From assembly GCF_023156505.1 (NCBI RefSeq), contig NZ_JALNMJ010000005.1, positions 62,001-126,000 of the forward strand: DNA of 64,000 bases, read 5' to 3'. This document shows positions 31,023 to 39,666 of the stretch, in pieces. The stretch comes from Roseibium sediminicola. Its GTDB lineage: Bacteria > Pseudomonadota > Alphaproteobacteria > Rhizobiales > Stappiaceae. The position numbers and the translations under genes were made by a program. Below the pieces are notes generated by a model. It did no database searches, had not been told where the DNA came from, and was given only the letters and a program-made list of their open reading frames with translations. The first letter of the stretch is position 1. Every line of letters begins with the position of its first letter.

Positions 31023-31286
31023 AGAGTCTGGCCCAAAAATGAAGTCGAAATGGCATGAGAAATGGCGAAACACCGATAGGAAGGGTGCGCGGAGCGGGCT
31101 TATTGCCCGGTCAAGCGCGCTGACGACACGGGGTGAAGCCATTTCCATGTCCTTCGGATTTGACCGAATTGGTCTTCCTCTGCGTCGCGAAAGGCTTGAA
31201 AATGAACCACATTTCCTGCGCTTTCGCTCCTTGATGAAGACCAATTCGCTTCAAACCATTTCATCTTCATTTATGGGCCAGACTCT
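31023..31286. mobile_element. MITE-like element with 31-bp terminal inverted repeats
   Basis: Terminal inverted repeats lie at 31023-31053 and 31256-31286, 28 of 31 positions matching; both begin AGAGTCTGGCCCA. Inside, CGAATTGGTCTTC (31165-31177) has a perfect inverted partner at 31236-31248, so the right half can form its own hairpin. No transposase is encoded. It fills nearly the whole gap between bdh and the patatin gene. No clear target-site duplication was identified. Confidence 0.75.
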
Positions 31287-31325
31287 TAAGGCAGCTCGCT
31301 GACCTCAAACAGGAGGGAGGCCGCC

Positions 31326-32339
31326 TTGGCCGCGCCCAAAAAGATAAACCTTGCCCTCCAGGGCGGCGGTGCCCATGGTGCCTTCACCTGGGGGGTGCTG
31401 GACTGGTTCCTGGAAGACAGCCGGTTTGAAATCGATGCCATCACGGGCACGTCCGCCGGCGCGATGAATGCGGTCGTTCTGGCCAGCGGCATGGAGGCGG
31501 GCGGTGAGGACGGCGCCCGCGAAAGCCTGGAGAGCTTCTGGGGGGAAGTCAGCCGCGAGGCGCAGCTCAGCCCGATCCAGCGCTCGCCGCTGGACATGTT
31601 CTTAGGGACGTGGAGCCTCGACCATTCGCCGAGCTATCTGTTTTTCGACGTGGTTTCACGGTTTGCCTCTCCTTACGAATTCAATCCGCTCAACGTCAAT
31701 CCGCTGCGGGACGTGGTCGCAAAGACGGTCGATTTCGGCAAGGTGCATCAGTGTTCGCGCATCAAGCTGTTCATTGCCGCGACCAATGTCTTTACCGGCA
31801 AGATCCGGGTGTTCCGGGAAAAGGAAGTCACGCTGGACGCGGTGATGGCTTCGGCCTGCCTGCCGCAACTGTTTCAGGCGGTGGAAATCGACGGCGAGCC
31901 CTATTGGGACGGCGGTTACATGGGCAATCCGCCGCTCTATCCGCTGTTCTACGAGACCGAAACGCCGGATGTTGTGCTCATCCAGATCAATCCGACCGAG
32001 CGCCGGGAAGTACCGAAAACGGCCCGGGAAATCGTCAACCGCCTGAACGAGATCACCTTCAACTCGACTCTCCTGCGCGAACTCCGGGCAATCGACTTCG
32101 TCACCCGGCTGATCGAGGACGGACAGCTGTCAAGTGAGGACTACATGAAGGTGCACATGCACCGGATCTCGGCGGGCGAATTGAAGCCGTTGCAGGCCTC
32201 CTCGAAGATGAATGCGGAATGGAGCTTTCTGACGCATCTGCGCGATCTGGGCCGCGACACCGCCAAGGCCTGGCTTGACCGGCATTTCGACGACATCGGC
32301 AAACGCTCGACGCTCGATTTGCGCAGCGAATTCTCCTGA
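31326..32339 (+). CDS. Patatin-like phospholipase/esterase
   Basis: This 337-residue alpha/beta hydrolase of the patatin type has the oxyanion hole QGGGAHG (12-18), nucleophile Ser43 in GTSAG and catalytic Asp195 in DGG. Patatin proteins hydrolyse lipids. The position after bdh raises the possibility of a role in intracellular polyhydroxybutyrate or lipid mobilisation (inference). The start is TTG, set by the AGGAGGGAGG ribosome binding site just upstream. Confidence 0.9.
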   Translation: MAAPKKINLALQGGGAHGAFTWGVLDWFLEDSRFEIDAITGTSAGAMNAVVLASGMEAGGEDGARESLESFWGEVSREAQLSPIQRSPLDMFLGTWSLDHSPSYLFFDVVSRFASPYEFNPLNVNPLRDVVAKTVDFGKVHQCSRIKLFIAATNVFTGKIRVFREKEVTLDAVMASACLPQLFQAVEIDGEPYWDGGYMGNPPLYPLFYETETPDVVLIQINPTERREVPKTAREIVNRLNEITFNSTLLRELRAIDFVTRLIEDGQLSSEDYMKVHMHRISAGELKPLQASSKMNAEWSFLTHLRDLGRDTAKAWLDRHFDDIGKRSTLDLRSEFS

Positions 32340-32737
32340 GCGTATCGGGCTGCCCTGTTAAGGTTTTGTTAGCCGTGTTTGCAGCCGGCATCGCAGAATG
32401 CAATGCAGGGGATCTAAAGAAAGTCTGAACAATTCCAGCATCTTGTGTTCTGAGTTGCTTCAAGGCCCAGATATTGTCCGGTTTTGCCTGACAACCAATT
32501 GGCAAGGCTTTTGCGTTTTGGTGAGCACGCTGATTGTCAGGTAGTGCGTCGTCAGCGCTTGATGTGGTTGGAAGAAGCGGGCATCTGCGACCCCGCCCGT
32601 TTCTTCCCTCCCTCGCCTTCCGCGACCAGATTGTTTCTCCCGGCATTTGCACTTTTTTCAATACACTGTCAGTCCAGGGACCTTAAACTGTCGCAATGGC
32701 GACCTATTTCTTGGGAAGACAGTCAAAAGGACAGAAG
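32340..32737. other. Gene-free stretch before the pentapeptide-repeat gene
   Basis: No convincing gene, repeat or strong terminator is seen. The right part should hold the promoter of the pentapeptide-repeat gene. Confidence 0.4.
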
Positions 32738-33568
32738 ATGAGCGACAGGGTAACCCGACTGCTGGCAGGCTGTTTCGGTCTGATGGCGATGCTGAGCGTT
32801 GCAACCGCGGTTGAAGCCGGTAGCGACGCGGAACGGATGGCGGAGATCAAAAACAAGGGCGGTTGCCCGCGCTGCGACCTGAGACTTGCCGAACTTCGTT
32901 TTCTGTCTGTCGAGAATGCCGATTTTGCCCGGGCCAACCTGCGCGAGGTCGATCTCAAGGAAGCCGTGTTGCGGAATGCTGACTTCAACCGGTCCGATTT
33001 CCGCCGCACGGAAGCCGAACGCGCTGATTTTTCCGGCAGCGATTTTTCCGGCTCCAACATGCGCTCCGTCGACCTGGAAAAAGCCAATCTGACCGACACC
33101 GTCTTTCATGGCGCTGACCTCCGCGATGCGGATCTCAATGCAATCATCGCCAATGGCGCGAGTTTTGAGGAAGCTGACCTGAGGAATGCGTATCTCTTCA
33201 GAGCCGTTGCGGATGGTGCCTCGTTCAAGGACGCTAAACTCGACGACGCCAATCTGGAGCGGATGACGCTGACCAATGCGAATTTCCAGGGCGCGCGGCT
33301 GCGCCAGGCGAAGCTGGACCGGATCCATGCCCATAATGCGGATTTTTCCGGCGCGGACATGTCAGGCGTGCGCCTGGTCAGTTCCGATCTGACCGGGGCC
33401 AATCTGAGGGATGTCGATTTTGACGGGGCGCTGCTGCGCCGGACCCGCCTCGTTGGCGCGGATCTGACCGGCGCCTACAATCTCGATCCCGACCGCATCC
33501 TGGGCGCCTGCGGCGACGCCACGACCAAGCTGCCGCAGGGCATTGAGCTGATCGAGTGTTCCCATTGA
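32738..33568 (+). CDS. Secreted pentapeptide-repeat protein
   Basis: The 276-residue protein has a signal peptide (about residues 1-26, ending TAVEA), then roughly 35 pentapeptide repeats of the A(D/N)LxX type (ADFARANLREVDLKEA and so on, to residue 250) that should fold as a right-handed quadrilateral helix. Two cysteines in GGCPRCDL lie just after the signal, and one pair lies at the C-terminus. The target is unknown; periplasmic location is inferred. The ATG follows AAGGACAG. Confidence 0.88.
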   Translation: MSDRVTRLLAGCFGLMAMLSVATAVEAGSDAERMAEIKNKGGCPRCDLRLAELRFLSVENADFARANLREVDLKEAVLRNADFNRSDFRRTEAERADFSGSDFSGSNMRSVDLEKANLTDTVFHGADLRDADLNAIIANGASFEEADLRNAYLFRAVADGASFKDAKLDDANLERMTLTNANFQGARLRQAKLDRIHAHNADFSGADMSGVRLVSSDLTGANLRDVDFDGALLRRTRLVGADLTGAYNLDPDRILGACGDATTKLPQGIELIECSH

Positions 33569-33643
33569 GTGCGCAAAAGGGCGCTTTGCACGACTGCGGA
33601 CTTCGGATTTCGCCGAACTTCCAAGAAACTCTTTCTGCCCGTC

Positions 33644-33762
33644 GTCATCCCGGACGCAGCGCAGCGTAGATCCGGGATCGGGGCGCCGACGCGTTGGTGC
33701 GTGAACACGCCTCTCTGGCTCCCCGGTCCCGGCTCGCGCTTCGCTTGGCCGGGAGGGCGATG
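33644..33762. repeat. Palindromic intergenic repeat, family B copy 4
   Basis: Left end GTCATCCCGGACGCAGCGCA, right end TTCGCTTGGCCGGGAGGG. It lies between the pentapeptide gene and the stop of the convergent mipA-like gene. Confidence 0.78.
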
Positions 33763-33841
33763 GAGAATGATGCCGACAAAAAAGGAGGCTATTGGCCTCC
33801 CTTCGTCTTGGATTTTCGGTTTTTCTAAAAAATTACACCGA

Positions 33842-34648
33842 TCACTTGAACAGGTCGAACGCGAACCGGTAGGTCATGCCGACACCGACACTGAACTGGT
33901 TTTCGCTGCCGTTCCTGGCGATCGGGCTGTCGGCCGCGTCGCCGATCAGGCGATCGTAGCCGCCCTGAAGATGCAGGCGGACATCGTCGTTCCAGTCATA
34001 GCTGGCGCGGGCAGCCAGGCCGACGCTCTTGAAGCCGCCACTCGGATTGTAGCGGGTCAGACGGCCACCGCTGTTGGCGGCCTCGGAGGCGCTGACGCCG
34101 AAATAGGTGTCCATATAGTCGTCGGAGGCAAAATCGGCGCGCGGGCCGAAGCTGAGTTCCCATTTTGCCGCCGGATAGACGATGCCGTCGACGCCGAGCT
34201 GGCCGACCTGGCCGGTGTGGCCGTTGATGCCCTGGCGCAGTTCGGCAAAGGCCCGGAAATGCTCAGTGCGGAAGCCGCCGCCGAGACCGAGTTCGAGCGC
34301 CCAGTCGACGGTCTTGGTGCCGGTCAGGTCCACCGAGTCGCTGGCCTTGCGTTCGCCGATGAAATTGAACGAGGGATAGAAGAATACGCCGGCCTTGCGG
34401 CGGCCGTCGACCACCTGGCCGAGGCCCGGGAAGTAGAACCGGCCGACGGAGACGATCGGGAACGGATAGACGAGGTAGGAATCAGCCGATTCGTAGCGCG
34501 GCTGAACCGAGGCGCCGACACCCAGGTCGATCACGAACTGCCGGTTGGCATCCTCAGTGGACAATTCGCCGCTTTGAGCCAGGGCGGCTCCGGACACGGC
34601 GCTCAGGGCAACGGCCAGCGCGGCACGCGACAACAGCTTCAACATCAA
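33842..34648 (-). CDS. MipA/OmpV family outer-membrane protein
   Basis: The 268-residue protein has a signal peptide (about 1-24, ending GAALA), then an outer-membrane beta-barrel pattern of alternating strands. It includes the family segments GVGASVQPRYESAD and SYLVYPFPIVS and the C-terminal FSVGVGMTYRFAFDLFK with a near-terminal aromatic. MipA of E. coli interacts with murein synthesis enzymes; the family is broader and the role here is unproven. Confidence 0.9.
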   Translation of the reverse strand: MMLKLLSRAALAVALSAVSGAALAQSGELSTEDANRQFVIDLGVGASVQPRYESADSYLVYPFPIVSVGRFYFPGLGQVVDGRRKAGVFFYPSFNFIGERKASDSVDLTGTKTVDWALELGLGGGFRTEHFRAFAELRQGINGHTGQVGQLGVDGIVYPAAKWELSFGPRADFASDDYMDTYFGVSASEAANSGGRLTRYNPSGGFKSVGLAARASYDWNDDVRLHLQGGYDRLIGDAADSPIARNGSENQFSVGVGMTYRFAFDLFK

Positions 34649-34871
34649 AACCCATCCAGCAGGAGATCTCTTTGGCTGGAAGATAGCACGGCAGATGCTG
34701 ACTCAAACCCTAAGAATTCGCGGTTTTGCCGCACTGTTGCATTTTGGCACCTAAAGTGCCGCGACCAGCCAAGAGACAAGGAATTCGGCATTAACCGGCT
34801 TGCCGCCTTGCGGCACCGCTGTCAGGAAGCTACATGAGAAGGAAAATCAAAGCTTCGAACTGGGATCGTAC

Positions 34872-35168
34872 ATGAGCGCATTAGTCGGATCGTTATTGGA
34901 TGTGGTGGGCCTTGCCCTCTATCTCTATTCCCTCGTCATCATCGCCAGCGCGATTTTCTCCTGGCTCTATGCCTTCAACATCGTCAATTCGAGCAACCAG
35001 TTCATCAACACGATCGGGCGGGTGCTCTACAATCTGACCGAACCGGCGCTCAGGCCGATCCGGCGTTTCCTGCCGGATCTGGGCGGGGTCGATATTTCCC
35101 CGGTGATCCTGCTTCTGATCATTTGGTTCCTGCAAAGCTTCATTGCCCGGCTCAGCTACGGCATGTAA
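34872..35168 (+). CDS. YggT family membrane protein
   Basis: This 98-residue protein has two long hydrophobic segments (about 7-32 and 77-95). Between them lies the YggT motif [27 protein letters not shown]. YggT proteins are linked to membrane or cell-division functions of uncertain mechanism. The ATG at 34872 gives the normal family length; an upstream reading lacks support. Confidence 0.9.
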   Translation: MSALVGSLLDVVGLALYLYSLVIIASAIFSWLYAFNIVNSSNQFINTIGRVLYNLTEPALRPIRRFLPDLGGVDISPVILLLIIWFLQSFIARLSYGM

Positions 35169-35212
35169 GGCTAGGCGTTTGCGCGGTTCCAGAACATAAG
35201 AACCTCGATTTC

Positions 35213-35330
35213 GTCATCCCGGGCGAAGACCCGGGATCGGAGATCCGAGGTGTGTCGATGGATCGTGGAGCAAAGGCCTTGCTCTTCTGGCTCCCCGATC
35301 CTGGCTCGTGCTTCGCTTGGCCGGGATGAC
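35213..35330. repeat. Palindromic intergenic repeat, family B copy 5
   Basis: Left end GTCATCCCGGGCGAAGACCC, right end TCGCTTGGCCGGGATGAC. Lies between the YggT gene and the convergent Trm112-type gene. Confidence 0.78.
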
Positions 35331-35392
35331 GCAGGATAGATATTTGTCTCAAAAGAGTTGAATTGGGGAGCTTGTCCGAGGTCGTCTTTGCC

Positions 35393-35587
35393 TCAGTCCT
35401 CAAGCTTGCGAGCCTCGTCCGGCAGCATGATCGGGATGCCGTTGCGGATCGGGTAGGCCAGCTTGGCGGAGCGGGAGATCAGCTCCTTGGCATCCGCGTC
35501 ATATTCCAGCGTTGTCTTGGTCAACGGGCATACCAGCAGCTCCAGCAGCTTGCGGTCCACGGCGCGTTCGGTCGGTTGCTCGTTCAT
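35393..35587 (-). CDS. Trm112 family protein
   Basis: The 64-residue protein matches the bacterial Trm112/YcaR family: [18 protein letters not shown], then [12 protein letters not shown] near the end. The family partners with methyltransferases and related enzymes. It is 30 bases downstream of the Lon-domain gene, so probably cotranscribed. Confidence 0.92.
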   Translation of the reverse strand: MNEQPTERAVDRKLLELLVCPLTKTTLEYDADAKELISRSAKLAYPIRNGIPIMLPDEARKLED

Positions 35588-35617
35588 CTTCCATAGGCCT
35601 TCGGCTCGCGGCGCACG

Positions 35618-36295
35618 TTACTGAAGGGTCGTGCCGCCGTCATTCTGTGATTTGGCGAGATCCATTTCCGTGATCGCGATCAGCGTTTCGGCACGTGTCC
35701 TGAGATCGCGCGCCTCCAGAAGGGCCTGTTTTTCCTGTGGCCCGTAGGGGCACATCATACAGAGCGCATTGACCAGCACCTCCGTCTCGGCTTCCGAAAC
35801 GCTCTGCCAGTCGGCTTCCAGATTGTTGGCGTCGAGATAGTCGCGCAGGGTTCTCAAAAGCCCGTTGCGGTCGACCTCCTCCTCGCCTTCGCCGCATCTC
35901 AGGTCATGGGCAAAGGCGGCGAAATCACACTCGACTTCCCGGAACTTGGAATAGGTCTTCAGCTCCTTGCCGAGCGCGAAGCGGGTGATGCCCTGCAAGG
36001 TGATCAGATACCGGCCGTCACCGGTCTCCTGAAAGCTGGTCAGGCGGCCGACACAGCCGACGCTGGCGAGCACCGGCGTGTCCTGGTCCTCGGAATGGCG
36101 GTCGGGTGAGGGCTGGACCATGCCGATCAGCCGATTGCCGGCGAGCGAGGCGTCGATCATGTCGATATAGCGCTGCTCGAAGATGTTCAGCGGCAATTGC
36201 GTGCGCGGCAACAGAAGGGCGCCGGACAGCGGGAAAATGGGCAGGATCGGCGGCAGGTCCGCGATGGTCTCATAGATGGCATTTCCCGCCTGCAT
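35618..36295 (-). CDS. Lon N-terminal (LAN) domain protein
   Basis: This 225-residue protein consists of the substrate-binding N-domain of Lon protease (LPIFPLSGALLLPRTQLPLNIFE near residue 15) without ATPase or peptidase parts. The role is unknown; such proteins are common beside thioredoxin and Trm112 genes in this group. The ATG at 36295 is preferred to an upstream in-frame ATG because the upstream residues are non-conserved and polar. Confidence 0.88.
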   Translation of the reverse strand: MQAGNAIYETIADLPPILPIFPLSGALLLPRTQLPLNIFEQRYIDMIDASLAGNRLIGMVQPSPDRHSEDQDTPVLASVGCVGRLTSFQETGDGRYLITLQGITRFALGKELKTYSKFREVECDFAAFAHDLRCGEGEEEVDRNGLLRTLRDYLDANNLEADWQSVSEAETEVLVNALCMMCPYGPQEKQALLEARDLRTRAETLIAITEMDLAKSQNDGGTTLQ

Positions 36296-36378
36296 TTCAG
36301 CGCCTTCGTTGTTGTCGTTATTGCGGCAGACCGCCGTTCTCAAGCTCTGTCCCTAATGTGTGTCAGATTGGATTTTCG

Positions 36379-37359
36379 TCAAGAAAACAGCACGGCGGAA
36401 AGCTTGCGGCGGCCATAGGCGCTGGCCGGGTCCTTGAAGCCCCAGGCTTCGAAGAACTGCAGCAGCTGCTTGCGGGCGCCGTCCTCGTTCCAGTCCCGGT
36501 CGCGGCGGACGATTTCGATGAGCTGGTCAACGGCACCGTTCTTGTCGCCCTTGCCGTTGAGGCCGAGGGCGAGATCGAAGCGGGCCTGAAGGTCGAGCGG
36601 ATCCTTGTCGATCCGCTCCTGCAGCTCGGACAGATCCCCAAGGGAGGCAGCCTGCTCGGCGAGATCGAGGGCGGCCTTCGCGGCCAGATAGGCCTCGTCT
36701 TCGCGCTTGTCTTCCGGCACCAGATCCAGGGCCTGGCGGGCGCGCTCCGGCTCACCGGCGCCGAGATAACACTGCGCCAGGCCGGAAATGGCGGCGACAT
36801 TGTCCGGTTCCATCTGCATCACGGCGCCGTAAAGCTGGGCCGCCTGACCGAAATCCTTGGCGACCAGCAGCACTGCCGCCTGCTCCAGCAAGGCGTCGGC
36901 CTGGTTGACCGGCGCCGGACCGCCGAGCTTTTCGATAAACGCCTTCACCTGGCTTTCTGGCTGGGCCCCCATGAAACCGTCGACCGGCTGGCCGTCCTTG
37001 AACGCGACCACGGCCGGGATCGACTGAACGCCCATCTGGCCTGCGATTTCCGGATAATCGTCGATGTTCATCTTGGCGAGCTTCACCGTGCCGCCGGCCG
37101 CTTTCACGGCGGCTTCGATGATCGGTGTCAGCTGCTTGCACGGGCCGCACCAGGGTGCCCAGAAATCGACGATCACCGGCTGCTGCCGGGAGGCTTCCAT
37201 GACATCGGCCATGAAGCTTTCCGTGGTGACGTCGAAGATCAGGTCGCCGCCGCCGGCCGGTGCGTCGCCGCCGCCATTGCCACCGCCATATCCGCCGCCC
37301 ATGCTGCCGCCGAAACCGCCGCCAACCTGACCGCCGATGCTGTAATTGCCGTTGCTCAT
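36379..37359 (-). CDS. Thioredoxin-TPR co-chaperone (CnoX/YbbN type)
   Basis: The 326-residue protein has a thioredoxin domain (about residues 40-150) with active site WCGPC (Cys71 and Cys74), followed by TPR-like repeats (about 155-320), the layout of CnoX, a redox-regulated holdase that works with chaperonin and DnaK. It has an unusual N-terminal extension of about 38 residues that is mostly glycine. It heads the unit with the Lon-domain and Trm112 genes. Confidence 0.9.
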   Translation of the reverse strand: MSNGNYSIGGQVGGGFGGSMGGGYGGGNGGGDAPAGGGDLIFDVTTESFMADVMEASRQQPVIVDFWAPWCGPCKQLTPIIEAAVKAAGGTVKLAKMNIDDYPEIAGQMGVQSIPAVVAFKDGQPVDGFMGAQPESQVKAFIEKLGGPAPVNQADALLEQAAVLLVAKDFGQAAQLYGAVMQMEPDNVAAISGLAQCYLGAGEPERARQALDLVPEDKREDEAYLAAKAALDLAEQAASLGDLSELQERIDKDPLDLQARFDLALGLNGKGDKNGAVDQLIEIVRRDRDWNEDGARKQLLQFFEAWGFKDPASAYGRRKLSAVLFS

Positions 37360-37496
37360 CCGCCCGCCTCAAAATCTGTTGCCGGGACGCTTTGGCCCCG
37401 CTTGAATGTGAAAACCGTCAAAGGCCTGTTGTTGCCCCTAACATGGCGCCATCGCGCCCGAATTACAAACGCGCCGCGCGCGATTGTCGCCCGCTC

Positions 37497-38018
37497 TCAG
37501 AGCCCGGCGGCCTTGGCCTCTTCGCTGACCGCAAGCACCTGTGCCTCATGACCGCAGGCCTTGGCGAATTTCAGCAGGTCGCCGGCCGAGATCGTCGTCG
37601 TGGCATCGTTTTTGAGCGGATGATAATTCAGCATGTCGTGCTGCATCATGGCCGCGTCGAAAACCGGGGTGACCCGTTGTGCCTCGCGGTCGTTGATCAG
37701 CGAGAAGGGGGTGACCGAGCCTGGTTCGACACCCAGCACCTCCATCAGGAGCTCGGCATTGCCGAAAGAGACGCGGCCCTGCGCCCCGATGACCTGGTGC
37801 ACTTTCTTCAGGTCGATCTCCGCGTCATGCAGAGCGACGATCAGGAACAGGCGGCTCTTCTTGTCCTTCACGAACAGGTTCTTCGAGTGCCCGCCCGGGA
37901 TCCGGTCATGCAGGTCGCCGGATTCGGCGACGGTGAACACCGGCTCGTGATCGACGGTGGTGACCTCGATGCCGAGATCCTGAAAAAAGGCCATGAGGTC
38001 GTCGCGGCTCGCCGGCAT
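37497..38018 (-). CDS. Prolyl-tRNA synthetase-associated deacylase (ProX/YbaK type)
   Basis: The 173-residue protein is a free-standing editing domain that removes misacylated alanine from tRNA(Pro). It has the YbaK-fold segments KNLFVKDKKSRLFLIVALHD and VTPFSLINDREAQRV. The ATG at 38018 gives the family N-terminus (MPASRDDLMAFF); a longer upstream reading is not conserved. It is upstream of, and on the opposite strand to, tRNA-Gly. Confidence 0.9.
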   Translation of the reverse strand: MPASRDDLMAFFQDLGIEVTTVDHEPVFTVAESGDLHDRIPGGHSKNLFVKDKKSRLFLIVALHDAEIDLKKVHQVIGAQGRVSFGNAELLMEVLGVEPGSVTPFSLINDREAQRVTPVFDAAMMQHDMLNYHPLKNDATTTISAGDLLKFAKACGHEAQVLAVSEEAKAAGL

Positions 38019-38262
38019 ATGTTTTTTCCCGAAAATTTTACTGCTGCCGCGCTCAATAGCGCGATTTGGCCGGTGGCGACAAGGGGTTTGATGCACAAAA
38101 AGCGGCAGAAATCCGCGATTTTCCGGCGTTTCCTCCCCAGAAAGTCCACAGAAAGACAGCTAAGAAATTTTCTTCATTTTCGGTGTTGCAATCCGTCTCA
38201 GCATAGTTCATATACTGCGCCACCGACGCCGGGGCGGTCATCGCCCAGGACACGGTCACTAT

Positions 38263-38337
38263 GCGGGTGTAGCTCAGGGGTAGAGCACAACCTTGCCAAG
38301 GTTGGGGTCGAGGGTTCGAATCCCTTCGCCCGCTCCA
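38263..38337 (+). tRNA. tRNA-Gly (anticodon GCC)
   Basis: A complete cloverleaf of 75 bases including CCA: acceptor GCGGGTG/CGCCCGC, D-arm GCTC/GAGC, anticodon stem CAACC/GGTTG with loop TTGCCAA (GCC), and T-arm GAGGG/CCCTT with TTCGAAT. Its 3' 46 bases are duplicated at 56849-56894, marking it as the integration site of the island. Confidence 0.97.
38292..38337 (+). repeat. attL (tRNA-Gly 3' half)
   Basis: The 46-base core runs from the anticodon loop (CTTGCCAAGG) to the tRNA CCA. It is identical to 56849-56894; the flanks differ immediately on both sides. Confidence 0.93.
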
Positions 38338-38351
38338 AATTCTAAATAAAC

Positions 38352-38382
38352 AAAAGCCGCGGCTCTCCGCGGCTTTTGTTGT
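38352..38382 (+). terminator. Element-supplied terminator for tRNA-Gly
   Basis: AAAAGCCGCGG (38352-38362), loop CTCT, then CCGCGGCTTTT (38367-38377), followed by GTTGTTTTT. It lies 15 bases after the tRNA, inside the element, replacing the original host terminator now displaced to 56918. Confidence 0.85.
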
Positions 38383-38429
38383 TTTTGGCCTTTGCTTCTT
38401 TTCACGTTCAACAGCGTCCAGATGGCCAG

Positions 38430-38446
38430 GGTTACCGCGCGGTTAC
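38430..38446 (+). promoter_or_regulatory. Candidate recombinase arm site, left end
   Basis: GGTTACC (38430-38436) and GGTTAC (38441-38446), 11 bp apart start to start. The same heptamer pair occurs in front of the integrase gene and near attR. Confidence 0.5.
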
Positions 38447-38541
38447 GAGATGCTTAGTTCGACACAACGTGAAATCGCACTGTCGCCGCAGTTGATTAGT
38501 TTCCGGCAAAGACCATTCTAGATTGGTATCGACCGATGCTC

Positions 38542-38781
38542 TCAGGAGGCGCTCGTTTCTGCCATACGGATTATGTCGTGTGGGTCGGTCCCAATCGCTC
38601 GGCAAATCTCTATGAACTCAGCCGCGTCGAGCCGTCGTTCTCCAAGCTCAAACTTGGAAACAAAAGTTTGTCGCTGGCCAAGCCGCTTCCCCAACTCGAC
38701 CTGTGTCAGCCCAGCATCTTTCCTCGCCTGCACGAGCAGGGTGATCATTCGCTGATAGAGTTCGGAACGAAGTGAAGACAA
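38542..38781 (-). CDS. XRE family helix-turn-helix regulator
   Basis: This 79-residue protein is a single Cro/CI-type helix-turn-helix (LTQVELGKRLGQRQTFVSKFE, about residues 25-45, in the recognition region). It is a probable repressor. The intergenic dyad at 38816-38849 lies between its start and the divergent gene at 38890, so autoregulation and control of that gene are likely. The start is TTG without a clear ribosome binding site; an internal ATG at 38748 would remove too much of the first helix. Confidence 0.85.
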   Translation of the reverse strand: MSSLRSELYQRMITLLVQARKDAGLTQVELGKRLGQRQTFVSKFELGERRLDAAEFIEICRAIGTDPHDIIRMAETSAS

Positions 38782-38815
38782 TGGAAACGCCAGTGCAAGG
38801 ACCAGCGCTCCAATA

Positions 38816-38849
38816 ATACCCTAAATTAAAGTACCCCAAATTAGGGTAT
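38816..38849. promoter_or_regulatory. Operator between XRE gene and divergent gene
   Basis: ATACCCTAA (38816-38824) is the perfect inverse of TTAGGGTAT (38841-38849). A third related half-site, GTACCCCAAA, lies between (38831-38840). Three phased half-sites in a divergent promoter fit cooperative binding by the adjacent XRE protein. Confidence 0.7.
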
Positions 38850-38889
38850 TCTGACATGCTTGCTCCGATTCACATTCGGAGTAAATGAC

Positions 38890-39609
38890 GTGAAGCATCA
38901 ATACGTCGGCGACATCAACGATTATCGAAAGTATGCACTTTTGAGAGCACTGTCAGCAGACGGAAAGAACCGAATTGGTGTTTGCTGGATGCTGACGCCC
39001 CCAGACGGAAGCTCCGACGGCGGGAAGCTCGCATACCTTCAACAGGCAAATCGCTATCGCCATTTCGACCCGACCCTGTTCGATATTTTGGCGCACTCAG
39101 CCGCCGAGCCAGATCAGCGGCGATTGCAGACCATTGAAGACAGCGACGCGATCTCCGGGGCTGCCTACTTCAACGATATACTGCCTGACGATCGTGTTGG
39201 CCGTGCGAGTTTCATGACACGCTGTTCGTCGCAGTTCCGCAACGCGGATCTGGTATTTTTCGATCCGGACAACGGACTGGAAGTATCGTTGCCGAAGGGG
39301 CGAAAAAACTCCTCCAAATATCTTTATCTCGATGAAGTGGCTGCGTTCTACGACCATGGCAAGTCACTCCTGATCTACCAGCACTTTCCCCGCATCGAGC
39401 GCTCAACGTTCATGGCCCAAAGAGCTGAACAGCTCCGATCCGTCGCTGGAGACTGTGCCATATGGGCCTTCACCACCGCCCATGTGGTGTTCTTTCTGCT
39501 TGTCCATCCAGAGAGCCCCGCGCGACTTGCCATTGCTGTGATGGAGGCCTGTGAGCGCCTGAAACCGGAGTTTATTCGCGGGGAGAACGTTCCTTGCGCC
39601 AATAATTGA
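38890..39609 (+). CDS. Unknown protein divergent from XRE regulator
   Basis: The 239-residue soluble protein starts at a GTG preceded by CGGAG. The N-terminus KHQYVGDINDYRKYALLRAL and the segment DLVFFDPDNGLEV (about 122-134) look like a recurrent uncharacterised bacterial family; the latter resembles a nucleotide- or SAM-binding strand-loop as in Rossmann-type methyltransferases and TcmP-like proteins. That reading is inference. A second conserved-looking stretch is LLIYQHFPR. The divergent XRE gene and shared operator suggest a regulated, possibly toxic or defensive, function. Confidence 0.8.
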   Translation: MKHQYVGDINDYRKYALLRALSADGKNRIGVCWMLTPPDGSSDGGKLAYLQQANRYRHFDPTLFDILAHSAAEPDQRRLQTIEDSDAISGAAYFNDILPDDRVGRASFMTRCSSQFRNADLVFFDPDNGLEVSLPKGRKNSSKYLYLDEVAAFYDHGKSLLIYQHFPRIERSTFMAQRAEQLRSVAGDCAIWAFTTAHVVFFLLVHPESPARLAIAVMEACERLKPEFIRGENVPCANN

Positions 39610-39666
39610 CGGCGATTTTTACGCGTGTTTCGATTTCCGTCTTTCTTCAATTACTTGGGAACGGAA

